Positions 42,704 through 52,297 of a DNA stretch of 64,000 nt are shown one piece after another; positions within the stretch are counted from its first letter, which is position 1, and the number at the start of each line of letters is the position of its first letter. The notes beneath the pieces were generated by a model. It saw nothing but the letters and a program-made list of their open reading frames with translations. It had not been told where the DNA came from and searched no databases. Both the position numbers and the translations under genes were made by a program. Source of the stretch: Candidatus Aalborgicola danicus (GTDB taxonomy: Bacteria; Pseudomonadota; Gammaproteobacteria; Burkholderiales; Burkholderiaceae_C); contig JADJBC010000018.1 of assembly GCA_016703945.1 (NCBI GenBank), positions 14,557 through 78,556 of the forward strand, given 5' to 3'.

Positions 42704-42915
42704 GACTCCATCTTCTCAAAGGTTGGAGCCTCCTCAATTCCCGGGGCGATTCAATACGTGGAACGGATGGCGCAGTGATCGACGGTGTATTGGAGATTGC
42801 GGACGCCCGCTTCCGAGAAGTCGAGGGATGGAGCGTTGGGCGGAGACTTGGAACGTCCCGGCCGACAAAAAATGCTATGAGGGCGACGGGACAAGTTCCG
42901 GGCACTACCGCTAAA

Positions 42916-43644
42916 TCAGAACTGTTCCAACGACCAATTTCTCCCGCCTTTGCGAGGCACCAATGTGTGTTTAGTGGAACCAAGTACAAAGAGATGATCG
43001 TCGGTTCCAGGTAAAGCTGCAGCGCCCCACGCGTTGCAGTACAACTGTCTGAGTTTTTGGGAGTCCTTTTGGAACTGCTGGGGATTCTCTTCCGCGCTCT
43101 GAAAAACACGTGGGCCGTCGCCACGTGAGTATTGCAGCGGGTATGGTTTCAGAACGAAGAGTCCGATTTTGAAGAGTTGGCGCAGCTCATCTAAAAATTG
43201 GGCGCCCAATCGCACGCCGAGCTTATTGCCAAGTCGGGACGGATGGACCTCAAGTTTCCTAAAATCTACCAGCCAACGAGGCCCATCGCTTGTGCATTTG
43301 AATGGGTTTTGATCCACATGGGATTCAACAAGAAGCTCCGCGAAGTCGTAACTTTCCTGACTTACATTGTCCAACTCCATTAGGAGTGATATCGCATCAA
43401 TTGCCCGACCTGAACGCCTGGGACCAACCATTGCAGCCTGTGCATAGCCGACTATCCCGTGATCGTCCGACCAGTTTGCGATCACTGGTCGACAAACAGT
43501 TTCGCAACTTGAATCAAGCTCGTTTGGGAGAATTTTTAACCGCATTGTTGGGAGTCCAATTGAATGAATCTGTTTGGCGTTTCCAACTTCAAGCATCTTT
43601 TCATTCCAGAACTCTTCTATTTCATTGACTAGCGCCAGGTTCAT
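42916..43644 (-). CDS. GNAT-like acetyltransferase-type protein of unknown substrate
   Basis: 242 residues, MNLALVNEIEEFWNEKMLEV start. The middle holds LEVHPSRLGNKLGVRLGAQF followed by FKIGLFVLKPYPLQYS, which has the look of the acetyl-CoA loop of GNAT enzymes (strand, 'R.G.k.G..L', helix, strand with 'PyPlq'). The typical Arg-x-x-Gly-x-Gly/Ala is imperfect (RLGNKLG). The C-terminal part (YCNAWGAAALPGTDDHLFVL) is unknown. It is next to the IS3 copy 2 and transcribed on the minus strand. Confidence 0.55.
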   Translation of the reverse strand: MNLALVNEIEEFWNEKMLEVGNAKQIHSIGLPTMRLKILPNELDSSCETVCRPVIANWSDDHGIVGYAQAAMVGPRRSGRAIDAISLLMELDNVSQESYDFAELLVESHVDQNPFKCTSDGPRWLVDFRKLEVHPSRLGNKLGVRLGAQFLDELRQLFKIGLFVLKPYPLQYSRGDGPRVFQSAEENPQQFQKDSQKLRQLYCNAWGAAALPGTDDHLFVLGSTKHTLVPRKGGRNWSLEQF

Positions 43645-44206
43645 TTATGTCTCCATTAAAATTGGATGTATTCATCTGACTCATCAAGCTGGCTAGTCAA
43701 ATTAGACCTGTGCAGCAGATTGACCTTCAGCTCGGTGCGGTCATCAAGATTTGTCATTTAACATTCCTTTGTGTTTTGCAAATTTGGTGGGCAGATTGAT
43801 AGTGCTTTCAAAGCGTTTGCAATGTGATTTGAAGTTAAGTGATCGTGCCATCAAAATGGGGGCTGATTTTTGGCAATCGAACGTGACGGCCGAGTAAACG
43901 GGCCTTAAGACGCAGTTATTCGGCCGCTCATGTGCGATCTATTTGGTTTGGGCGCAGGCTTTCGGTTGTTGGAAGTTCAAAGACCGTACGAAAGCCAAGT
44001 CAAAAGCATAGGTGTCGGACCCAAGCGCACGTCAAGGTCCTACGCTGGCGGGTCATTCCTTGTGAAAGTTATCCCACGAATTCATGTATAGCGCTGTCGT
44101 GGAAGAAAATAATTCTGCAACTTCTGTGTCGATAATTGTGGTCTTCGTCAACCCTGCTCAAAGGCAAAGACCCCCAATGCCGCATGCAGCATAGGTTTTT
44201 TGCGCA
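43645..44206. other. Region without a supported gene
   Basis: About 560 bases between the GNAT-like gene and the end of the recombinase gene. No RNA gene, IS end or repeat was recognised; reading frames here do not look coding. Confidence 0.4.
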
Positions 44207-45112
44207 TCATTCATCTCGCAAATATGCAATGGTGTTTTTGATCGAAAAGTGTCCAAGCTCTTGGCTGAGAATCAAGACTGCTTCATCCAGAGAGAAGCCA
44301 CAGCACAGCAACTCATTGCGCCGCCGCTGCGCAAAGCTGTGTCGCAACCCGTGTGCACCATTGCTAAAGCCAAGAATGTGCATGGATAGGCGGCCAAACT
44401 GGGAAGAGAGTAAATGCCCCCCAAGCAGCTCAAAGTGTGAAATCAAATGCGCGGTTCTATGGGCGACGCGGACTGGGAAAGGTCGAAGTAACTCTCGCAT
44501 CCTTTCTGCGAGGCTCTCTGACAAACGGACTTGACGCACTAGACGTCCTTTACCCCAGACCACAAATGCAACGTCGTCACTGCGGCCACTGAATCGTTCT
44601 TGACACCATGGACGGTCACTCTCGTTTAGACTTAAAACCTCAGCTATGCTGAGCAATTCCATTTCCCGAAGACCTGCGTCTTCGGCTAGCAGGATGGCAA
44701 GTCCAAGTGCAGGGTGTGCCATTTCAACTAGGAGATCAATTTGCTTTCGGGTATAGGCGCGGTCCTTTGGAATTGTGGCGGTTTTTGCGGCCACAAAAGG
44801 TATTGGTGACGCGCGGAGGATGTGAAAATTGATGGATTGGCGCGCCAGAGAGACCGTGCTTTGAAGGCAGGTACTTGCCTTGTATTCGAGATATTTTTGG
44901 GCGTCCGCGATATTTGAATTCTTGAGATGCTTTTCCTTTGTCTCAATAAGCCACTTTGCGTATTGGGTCAAACTACTTACATGTGCAACCTCTGTGAGTA
45001 CGCCGCTTATTTTCTCCTTTGCGAGTTCAGGGAACTTGTGCCGTGACAAGCCGTGCTGCGTGTTACTGATGACAAGTTTCTTTGCTGCAATTACTGGGTC
45101 GTAGTTTTTCAT
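44207..45112 (-). CDS. Tyrosine recombinase/integrase (301 aa)
   Basis: Start at ATG 45112 or 45115 (MKNYDPVIAAKKLVISNTQH). An N-terminal core-binding domain is followed by the catalytic domain with LAEDAGLREMELLSIAEVL (Arg), GAHGLRHSFAQRRRNELL (His, Arg) and SQELGHFSIKNTIAYLRDE (His, Tyr). All catalytic residues are present. It is related to, but different from, the large recombinase at 31536. It ends about 17 bases downstream of the HTH-type gene, so the two may form an operon. Possible role: integration or dimer resolution of the plasmid or of a genomic island. Confidence 0.85.
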   Translation of the reverse strand: MKNYDPVIAAKKLVISNTQHGLSRHKFPELAKEKISGVLTEVAHVSSLTQYAKWLIETKEKHLKNSNIADAQKYLEYKASTCLQSTVSLARQSINFHILRASPIPFVAAKTATIPKDRAYTRKQIDLLVEMAHPALGLAILLAEDAGLREMELLSIAEVLSLNESDRPWCQERFSGRSDDVAFVVWGKGRLVRQVRLSESLAERMRELLRPFPVRVAHRTAHLISHFELLGGHLLSSQFGRLSMHILGFSNGAHGLRHSFAQRRRNELLCCGFSLDEAVLILSQELGHFSIKNTIAYLRDE

Positions 45113-45131
45113 CATTTGAGCTCTCCAAAAG

Positions 45132-45455
45132 TTAAGGGTGATTCGAGTTCGAGTCGGTCCCACCGTGAGTGTTGTCGGTATTCGCGAACGTGCGCAAAAG
45201 CGGGTTTGCTTCAATGAAACGCCAGACGGCTGTTCTTGAAACGGAAAGTCCATGGGACGTGGCCAGGACTTCACAGATTTCCGCGGGGCTATGTTTGCGC
45301 GACAAACAAAGACGGACGGTTGGCAAGTACTTGATCAATTTGGAAGCACGGCGGCGGCGCAACGCGTCGCGGCGTTTCGTCCATGCGGCCTCAATGGCCT
45401 CTAATTCATGGACCGCCGGTGGGACAGCGAATTTTGTTCTGTAGGTTGGCTTCAT
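45132..45455 (-). CDS. HTH-like protein upstream of the recombinase (107 aa)
   Basis: Start at ATG 45455 (MKPTYRTKFAVPPAVHELEA). The basic helix AAWTKRRDALRRRRASKLIK precedes a helix-turn-helix-like part (HSPAEICEVLATSHGLSVSR, then TAVWRFIEANPLL). The recognition helix would be RTAVWRFIE. No family recognised. It lies directly upstream of the recombinase, as accessory or excisionase-type genes often do. Role inferred from position only. Confidence 0.6.
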   Translation of the reverse strand: MKPTYRTKFAVPPAVHELEAIEAAWTKRRDALRRRRASKLIKYLPTVRLCLSRKHSPAEICEVLATSHGLSVSRTAVWRFIEANPLLRTFANTDNTHGGTDSNSNHP

Positions 45456-45780
45456 GTTTTCCGTTGAAAAATTGGGTTGGTGAATTTCGCATGTTTGTAA
45501 GACCCGCATTCCAGTGGGACTGGCACCACCTAGTGTGATGTCTTGTTGTGTGGACCGCGCAGCATGGGTGGCGGGAAAGACTGTCCGGCTCGTCGTGACA
45601 ACTGGCACTTTGAGCGCTACATGCGTGATGCGCAGCCTTGAAAATCGCAGCCGGTTGATGGCTGTGGTCAGGCGTACGGTTACAGAGTGAGAGAGCTAAA
45701 CGCGCCAGTGGATTTGTGTCCAGCTCGGCTAGGCTAGGCCTGCGGTTGGACTCTACTTGCGCGAAAAATTCCCGCGCCAT
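45456..45780 (-). other. Possible small gene with a frameshift, unresolved
   Basis: ATG at 45780 has GAGGAG nine bases upstream and begins MAREFFAQVESNRRPSLAEL. After about 30 residues the sensible reading may move to the next frame (TVRLTTAINRLRFSRLRI), which runs into the 45608 region. Whether it is one frameshifted gene or none cannot be settled from sequence alone. Confidence 0.3.
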
Positions 45781-46467
45781 TTCTCTGGTCTCCTCGACAG
45801 TGCATGACGGTTAGTGAGACTTGTTAGATCACTGGAGAAAGCGAGTAGCTATGCTGAAGTTGTGGCGTTCTGTTTTGACCGCCTGGGGTGATGTGCCGAT
45901 GGCGCAATGGAAGAGAAAAGTCCATCCATGCTGTTGGCCTAAAAAAGGCGCAAAAAAAAACCACAACTCCGCAAAGAGGTGGCTATGTTTAGTTGCTGCT
46001 GGGCAGCTCCATCAATAGGAGATTGATGGTAGAAGTATACAAACGTTTTTCTGGTTTGTTAAGCCATTTGCAAAAACATTGAGCCGTCGTGCGTCCGAGT
46101 GTTCCACGAAGTTTGTTGCGTTTAGTGACGGTAGATCTCAGGCTTCCCAGGCTTAGGTGGTGGTTTTTGTCCTTGCGCCGGGGTTACATAGCGGAAGCTT
46201 TACGGTTGTTTCTCGCCAGCACCTCCGTGGCGCATAAAGCCCGGCACTCACACGCGCACCAAGTTGGCCAATAGGGGTTCACTTGTCGCACTTGCCGGCG
46301 GCTCAACTTCAGTACCGCGGTGACATAGCGTTTGTTCAGGGTGAAAAGTCACTTCTATCTTGGCGCGCTCACGCCGTTGTGAACGGAAAGAGGGCCTCCA
46401 TTCCATTGAAGCCGTTCATTGGGCTTGGCAGACAATTCCAACTTCCGGATTACCCGCAACCCGTTGT
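45781..46467. other. Region without a supported gene
   Basis: About 690 bases upstream of selO. It includes an A-rich tract at 45950-45961. Short frames overlap one another and lack ribosome sites. No RNA gene or IS end was recognised. Confidence 0.4.
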
Positions 46468-48215
46468 ATGAATAGCACCCCCTCGCTCTCCTTCACCGCC
46501 CTGATGCAACGAGCGCACCCCGCCTTGCTGCGGAATCTCGACCCGGACCCGGAGCAGGCCCGTCATGCGCCCAACAAGACAGCACGCCAAGTGAAGTCCG
46601 GTCATTACGTTGAAGTGCACCCGACCCCGCTGCCAGCGCCCCACTACGTCATTCACAGCCCAGCGTTCTTTGAGGCCTTGGGGTTGGCAGACGAGGTCGC
46701 CAGTGACCCTGTTTTTATGCAGTTCTTCACGGGTGATCTGGTCTCAGGCTTGGAGGCAGCCAACGCCGCCAGGTTGGCCCCCACCGTGCGCTCCAGCGGC
46801 TGGGCGACCGGCTACGCACTCAGCATTTACGGGCAGGAAATGGTGAACAACTGCCCTTTCAGAACCGGCAATGGCTACGGCGACGGACGCGCCATTTCGG
46901 TGCTGGAGGTGCTGCTCGCCGACGGGCAGCCTTGGGAGTTCCAGCTCAAAGGCGGCGGCACCACCCCGTATTGCCGCGGTGGTGACGGCCGTGCTGTGCT
47001 GCGCTCCAGCATTCGTGAGTTTTTGGCCTCGGAAGCCATGGCGGCGCTGGGAGTTCCGAGCGCGCGGGCACTGTGCCTCTTTGTCTCTGGCAGTGAAACG
47101 GTAACACGTCCGTGGTATTCACCCGGTGCCAAAACCGAGGAGCCCGACCGCATGGTGGACGAGCCGGCGGCCATCACAACCCGTGCGGCCCCTTCCTTCT
47201 TACGGGTCGGTCAACTCGAATTGTTCGGTCGGCGGGCTAGGCACAACGCGCACCCGCGTGCACTGGCCGAACTGGAGGCGATTTTTCTGCATGCACTCGA
47301 CCGCGAATATCCGGACTTGGCCGCCGCCCTGCACGGCCCTGAGGTGACGCTAGCGGACAAGGTCGTCGCCATGGCACGTGAGTTTGGTGTGCGTTTGTCG
47401 CATTTGGTGGCCCATTGGATTCGGGTGGGGTACTGCCAAGGCAACTTCAACAGCGACAACTGTGCACTCGGGGGGCGGACGCTGGACTACGGCCCCTTTG
47501 GTTTTATGGAAGCCTATGACCCCGCGTTTCAAATGTGGATTGGTGGCGGTGAACATTTCGCGTTTATGAACCAGCCCATGGCCGCAGTGGTCAATTTCAG
47601 GATGTTCTGCACCGCCATGGTCCCCTTGCTGGGACAGGACACCCGCGCCATTGAGGCATTGGACGCGGTGGTGCAGGCGCTGCCGGACAGCATGGCAGGC
47701 ACGCTGCATGCCATGTGGGCACAAAAGATGGGCTTGGTCGAATTTCGTGCGGAACTATTTGCCGAGTTGCACACCCTCATGGCACAAACACCGGTGGACT
47801 ACACGATCTTCTGGCGGGAACTTTCCAGCCTACCCCAGCAGGTGGCGGACTTGCGTCCCAGCTTCTACGCAAGCCGTGGGGCTTATGGCCAGGACCCGGC
47901 GGTGATGGAGGACCGCTGGGGAGCGTGGCTGCAAAATTGGCACACGGCCTTGACGCAAGACGGGCGTGATCCCTTGGAAGTGTCGGCGGGCATGAAGCAG
48001 GTCAACCCCAAGTACATCGCAGGGAGTGGATGCTGGTTCAGGCCTACCGCAGCGCCACGGACGCTGGGGACTTCACGCTGGTGCGGCGCCTGCACGCTTT
48101 GCTGGCGGACCCCTACAGTGAACAGTCGCCAGAGCTCGCCGCGCTGTATTACACCAAGAAGCTCGATGAGTACTTTGACTTAGGCGGCACCTCGCACTGC
48201 AGTTGCTCGTCGTAG
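46468..48215 (+). pseudogene. selO: SelO/YdiU protein adenylyltransferase gene, frameshifted near the end
   Basis: SelO transfers AMP to protein hydroxyl groups in the redox response. From ATG 46468 (MNSTPSLSFTALMQRAHPAL) the frame has the pseudokinase motifs: GNGYGDGRAISVLEVLLADG, QLKGGGTTPYCRGGDGRAVL, CQGNFNSDNCALGGRTLDYG (metal-binding Asn and Asp). Around 48019 one base is missing: after VNPKYI the continuation REWMLVQAYRSATDAGDFTL is in the next frame and runs to the family's usual C-terminal Cys-Ser-Ser at 48215. If the base is a sequencing error the gene is intact; otherwise only the last ~65 residues are lost. Confidence 0.9.
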
Positions 48216-49232
48216 AGCAGGGCTTCTCGGGTCGTTTTGGTGTCCCGGATCCAGTGAGGGTGAACGGGCCTATGTCCATCGCACCCAGACCTCTGCACCT
48301 CGCATTCACGCATTGGGTTGAGGGACTCCTGTGGGGTCGCGTGCGCCAAGTGGATCTTGGCCGGGCTGTGCCTGGTCATCTGATCCATTCATCAAGAAGC
48401 TGAGTCAAGTCGGACTTTCACGAGAGACGCTCTTGACTCGGTGTTCTCGACCTCACCGTCCAGACTTCGGATGAGTCGACTTTTGGACAGAGAACCAATG
48501 CCCCAACTCAATGTGTCTGCGGCTCTGTCATGACAGGGGGCCAGTCCGACGGTTCGGTCGATCAAAGTATCAATGGAGTGAGATTGGCGGACGCCTATTG
48601 CAAACCTCAAGACGGTTCGATGCCATGTCCAAAAAACGATCCGCTGCGTGCCAGCATCTGCCTGCACGCAGATCACAGTCAATCCGACGATGCGGGCCCC
48701 AGACCATACAGCTTATCGAGCCGCGCCTGGCGCCGTTCGTTCTTCTCATGCAGAAGCTTGTTTTCTTTCGCTACCTGGCGACTTGCAATTACCAGGAAAA
48801 CTATTCCACAAGTCATGGCGATATTGAACAAATCTATGAAAGTGAGCATGGTTTGGCAAAGTTCAAACGGTATTGCGTTGTAGCACATTCGCAATCGTAT
48901 GAACAGCGAAATTCTATGGCCGAGCTGCCGCTTCATGCAATACGCCTCTTGCTACAAGTACCAATCGCACTAACTGAATACGAGCCCAAGTACCAGCGCA
49001 AATGCGCCTTGTGTTCTGTCATGCCTTTGCGTCGCGCCATTCCAAGTTCCCCACGCTGGGCGTTCCCAATGCCGCTTACTGCAGCCCGCATTCCGATGAC
49101 AAATCCAACATCGATCGCGACCCCAAGTAGACGCTTTAAAACAGCAAAACTTGCCCAGATTGCGTCTTGACACAAAGCGACTTTATGAGATTCTGAATAC
49201 ACCCCAAGGGTGAAAAAGAAAGACCAACAAAC
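48216..49232. other. Region with only weak minus-strand frames
   Basis: About 1 kb without a firm gene. A minus-strand frame 48679-48849 could encode a 56-residue single-helix membrane protein (MLTFIDLFNIAMTCGIVFLV then a charged tail ENKLLHEKNERRQARLDKL). Another, 48933-49202, has a hydrophobic segment but no ribosome site. Both are low confidence. Confidence 0.35.
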
Positions 49233-49760
49233 ATGTCAATCCAAAAGACAACTCCCGAATTCAACGCAACATTCAAATACGTATGTGTACCGCAATGCCT
49301 CGCAGCGGATAGCCGACAGATGAACAACATCGACTTTTCTTATTCGCCGGCCAACACCACCGCGTGCGAGTTTGCCCTTGAAAAACATTGGCTCGTAAAG
49401 CACACGCTTTACCAATATGCATTTCAGGACATCGTTCACCAGTCGCCAGCCATCAATGCGACTCAGCCGATCAGCACCTGGCTGTCTGACCGAACCATCG
49501 TCGGTACTTTTCTCCAGACCTATGGACTATGGGACGTCGATCAACCAAAAGGCGCGTTTGCATCCGTGCGCTTCTTTGTTCGTTTCCTCCTCGCCTATGG
49601 CCACGTGCATTTCAGGACGGAGGTCGACCGACGATTGCGCTTTCGTGCCCCAAAGAGTTCGCCCACCGCGTCTGTACCAACGGTTCTGCCGGAGAAGTCA
49701 GCCCAATGGCCAGCAGTCTCAGAAGATTTTAGACCGACGCAGGACGGGGAGGGCGTATGA
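49233..49760 (+). CDS. Hypothetical protein (175 aa) upstream of the membrane AAA ATPase
   Basis: MSIQKTTPEFNATFKYVCVP begins a soluble protein with many aromatic residues (LVKHTLYQYAFQDIVHQSPA; FFVRFLLAYGHVHFRTEVDR) and a flexible, Pro/Ser-rich C-terminus. No family recognised and no membrane segment. It precedes the ATPase gene by 61 bases on the same strand, so a shared operon and a joint function are likely. Confidence 0.6.
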   Translation: MSIQKTTPEFNATFKYVCVPQCLAADSRQMNNIDFSYSPANTTACEFALEKHWLVKHTLYQYAFQDIVHQSPAINATQPISTWLSDRTIVGTFLQTYGLWDVDQPKGAFASVRFFVRFLLAYGHVHFRTEVDRRLRFRAPKSSPTASVPTVLPEKSAQWPAVSEDFRPTQDGEGV

Positions 49761-49821
49761 GCGCACGTTGTATTGGTAGTCACTTGTGTGCAAGTGGACC
49801 GAAATCCGGTGGAAGGTGCGC

Positions 49822-51999
49822 ATGTTGAGCGACCAAGAACGCGTTGCGAAACGCAGCACGATGCCGAGGGCAGTAGGACAAAGCGCCTGGCTTAACAGCT
49901 TGGGTATAGAGCGATCTTTGACTTTGCTGGGTCGCGTCGAATCGCCGCTTCTCTTGTTTGCGCCGCTGTACTACCTGTGGCTGGTTGCGATGTACTTCGT
50001 GGCGCCGATCGACCTCAGCATCGTGCCCAAGACTATCAGCATGACCCAGATGTTCATGGGGGTGGTCCATCTGATGTTTCTGTTGGCGGCATTGTGCTAC
50101 GTGACCTCGGTCATCTTTCATGTACCGTGGGCCGACAGGTCCTTTCCGCTCGTTGCACCGCCCAACACCGCATCCGTTCGGAGTGCCGCCCTGCTGTTGT
50201 TGGCGTTGGGGGCTGTGGCCTGGATAAAGACAGGCAAGCCCGATCTTCAGGTGTTTCTCATGCTCTGTGAGGGCGGGACGCTTCTATATTTTGCGATCTT
50301 TCAGCCGGCCTTTGGATTCGTACCGTGGACGCACGCCGACCAACGTCAGCTCGAAGCACAACGCGTGGTCCGGGCAACTGAGATTGCCGCTTCTTCATCC
50401 ACAAAGCCTCGCGTTGAGGCAGCCAAGGTAGCGGCTCAGCCAAAGCGCGACGCCGAGGATGATATCTACGCTGTTCCGTTCGAGGCAAAGTCGTCTGCAA
50501 TGACCTTTGCCCAAGTGCACGGTATGGCGGCCATCAAAGAAAAGATGCTTGTACCGGCACAGCTGATACTGGCTCCCCGCATGAGCGGCCAGGAGGCCCC
50601 GCGAAACGGACTCCTGCTTTATGGGGAACCGGGCAATGGGAAAACAGTGTTTGCTCACGCACTGGCGGGCGAACTGGAGGTGCCCATCATTGAGGTCACC
50701 TATGGCGCCATGTCCAGTCAATGGCTGGGCAACATGCCCAGGGTCCTCGCCAAAACATTTGACTACGCCAGGCGCAGCGCCCCCTGTGTGTTGTTCATTG
50801 ACGAGCTGGATTCATTCATCCAGTCCAGAATCACCCCTACCGGCAATTCAGAAGATACCAAGATCACCAATACCTTGTTGACGGAGGTCACGAACCTTCG
50901 CAGCCACGCAGTGGTTCTGGTAGCCGCCACCAACTACCTGTCGCACTTGGACGCGGCAGCCATTCGTGAGGGACGTTTTGATTACAAAATCGAAATCACT
51001 CCACCCGACGAGGCGGCCCGTGTCGGTCTTATCCAGGCTGGCATTGTGCGCTACGCGCAGGGTTTGGAAGTGGATTTGGCCGAGGCGATGTCGGCCGCAA
51101 AGCGATGGAACGGGTTTTCGGTGGCGCGCCTGCTGGCGGTTTGCAAGGCGCTGGGAACGGTAGCCAAGGCAGAGAACACGAACCGCATCGGTCTGAAGCA
51201 ATGGATGCTTGCCCTGCGGGAAGTTCAGGGTAGGAGAGGGCGGGTGCCGGCTGAGGCCAAGGCTCTGGAAGATCTGATTCTGGATGACGAAACGCGCGCA
51301 GCTATCTCGCTCATCGCCAGTCGGATGCAGGACACCGCGCGCATTGAGTCGCTCGGCGGAACGCTTCCGACTGGGGTGCTTTTTCATGGGCCTTCAGGAA
51401 CAGGCAAGACGGCGGCAGCGCGGGCATTGGCAAAGGAGGTGGGGTGGGCGTTCCTGAGTGTCGCAGGCCCAGACCTCTTGGCGGACCGCTCACGCTTGGA
51501 CAAGTTGTTCACCGAGGCCAAAGACATACGTCCCACCCTCATCTTCATCGACGAAGCGGACGATGTTTTGCGCAACCGACAGACCTCAGGGGCACCGGAG
51601 TTGACCAACAAGTTGCTCACGATCATGGATGGAGCGGACGACAGAATCAAGGACATTGTGTGGATAGCCGCGACCAATCATCCGGACCAGATTGATCCGG
51701 CGCTGCTACGCTCGGGCCGCTTTACAGAAAAAGTCGTGTTTTCAAAACCGCCGGCTGACAAGTTACCGCAACATGTGGAGGCCTGGTTGGAGGAGCGATC
51801 TGTGCAACTCGATGCGCAACTCAAATGTGAGGAAATCTGCGCCAAACTTAACGACGAGACCATCGCAGACGTGGAGGGCGTTTTACAGTACGCGCTCAAT
51901 AAATCCATCGAGCGCACCCTTGTGGGATTCAAGCCTGTCATTGATCGCCGCGACCTCGACCAGGCGATGCGAGTGGTACTCGTGCGAGCGGAGAGATGA
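49822..51999 (+). CDS. Membrane-anchored tandem AAA ATPase (725 aa)
   Basis: Start taken at ATG 49822 (GGAAGG about 10 bases upstream); an in-frame upstream start at 49786 is possible. Four hydrophobic helices at residues about 42-60, 78-98, 120-135 and 143-162 anchor it in the membrane. Then AAA domain 1: GEPGNGKT (268-275), VLFIDELDSF (Walker B) and AIREGRFDYKIE. AAA domain 2: GPSGTGKT (523-530), LIFIDEADDVL and LLRSGRFTEKVVFS. No peptidase domain, so unlike FtsH it is likely an unfoldase or AAA-type remodeller. It is unrelated in sequence to the AAA protein at 5840 apart from motifs. Between two unknown genes (49233 and 52298). Confidence 0.82.
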   Translation: MLSDQERVAKRSTMPRAVGQSAWLNSLGIERSLTLLGRVESPLLLFAPLYYLWLVAMYFVAPIDLSIVPKTISMTQMFMGVVHLMFLLAALCYVTSVIFHVPWADRSFPLVAPPNTASVRSAALLLLALGAVAWIKTGKPDLQVFLMLCEGGTLLYFAIFQPAFGFVPWTHADQRQLEAQRVVRATEIAASSSTKPRVEAAKVAAQPKRDAEDDIYAVPFEAKSSAMTFAQVHGMAAIKEKMLVPAQLILAPRMSGQEAPRNGLLLYGEPGNGKTVFAHALAGELEVPIIEVTYGAMSSQWLGNMPRVLAKTFDYARRSAPCVLFIDELDSFIQSRITPTGNSEDTKITNTLLTEVTNLRSHAVVLVAATNYLSHLDAAAIREGRFDYKIEITPPDEAARVGLIQAGIVRYAQGLEVDLAEAMSAAKRWNGFSVARLLAVCKALGTVAKAENTNRIGLKQWMLALREVQGRRGRVPAEAKALEDLILDDETRAAISLIASRMQDTARIESLGGTLPTGVLFHGPSGTGKTAAARALAKEVGWAFLSVAGPDLLADRSRLDKLFTEAKDIRPTLIFIDEADDVLRNRQTSGAPELTNKLLTIMDGADDRIKDIVWIAATNHPDQIDPALLRSGRFTEKVVFSKPPADKLPQHVEAWLEERSVQLDAQLKCEEICAKLNDETIADVEGVLQYALNKSIERTLVGFKPVIDRRDLDQAMRVVLVRAER

Positions 52000-52256
52000 A
52001 ACAACAAAGCAGACGGCGCAAATGCGCAGGCCCATGGCACTGGCGTGCGCGTCCTGCTCGATTCAACCAGGCCCGAAGGGAACTGACGAGCGCCGCACAC
52101 GAGCAATTCCCCCACTGATTCAGATGGCGATTGGAATCCGAATGGGCCCTCCACAAATCAGGTTTCAAGCGTCGTCATATCTGCCGAAGTATCGGTGACT
52201 GTTGGTGGGTGCCCAACTTGGGGTCTTGACGAGTCAGGCTCACGTGCTAATTTGAA

Positions 52257-52284
52257 CTGAACAACTGAACAACTGAACAACTGA
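52257..52284. repeat. Octanucleotide repeat (CTGAACAA, 3.5 copies)
   Basis: CTGAACAACTGAACAACTGA and so on, directly upstream of the 52298 start. The repeat lies where the ribosome site would be expected; GAAAGAA at 52283-52289 is the only purine stretch. Confidence 0.8.
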
Positions 52285-52297
52285 AAGAACGAATCAA

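Larger units (their letters stand above)
41438..42753 (-). mobile_element. IS3-family element, copy 2 (with 3-bp target duplication)
   Basis: Ends TGAATCGCCCCGGG and CCCGGGGCGATTCA, flanked on both sides by ATA (41435-41437 and 42754-42756), which is the usual 3-base duplication of IS3 elements. Same orientation as copy 1. OrfA is broken and OrfB carries two compensating indels. Confidence 0.92.

Noticed and set aside
33963..42753. The two IS3 copies as a composite transposon carrying the plasmid genes
   Set aside because: Copy 2 has its own flanking ATA duplication and copy 1 has different flanks, so the pair did not move as one unit.
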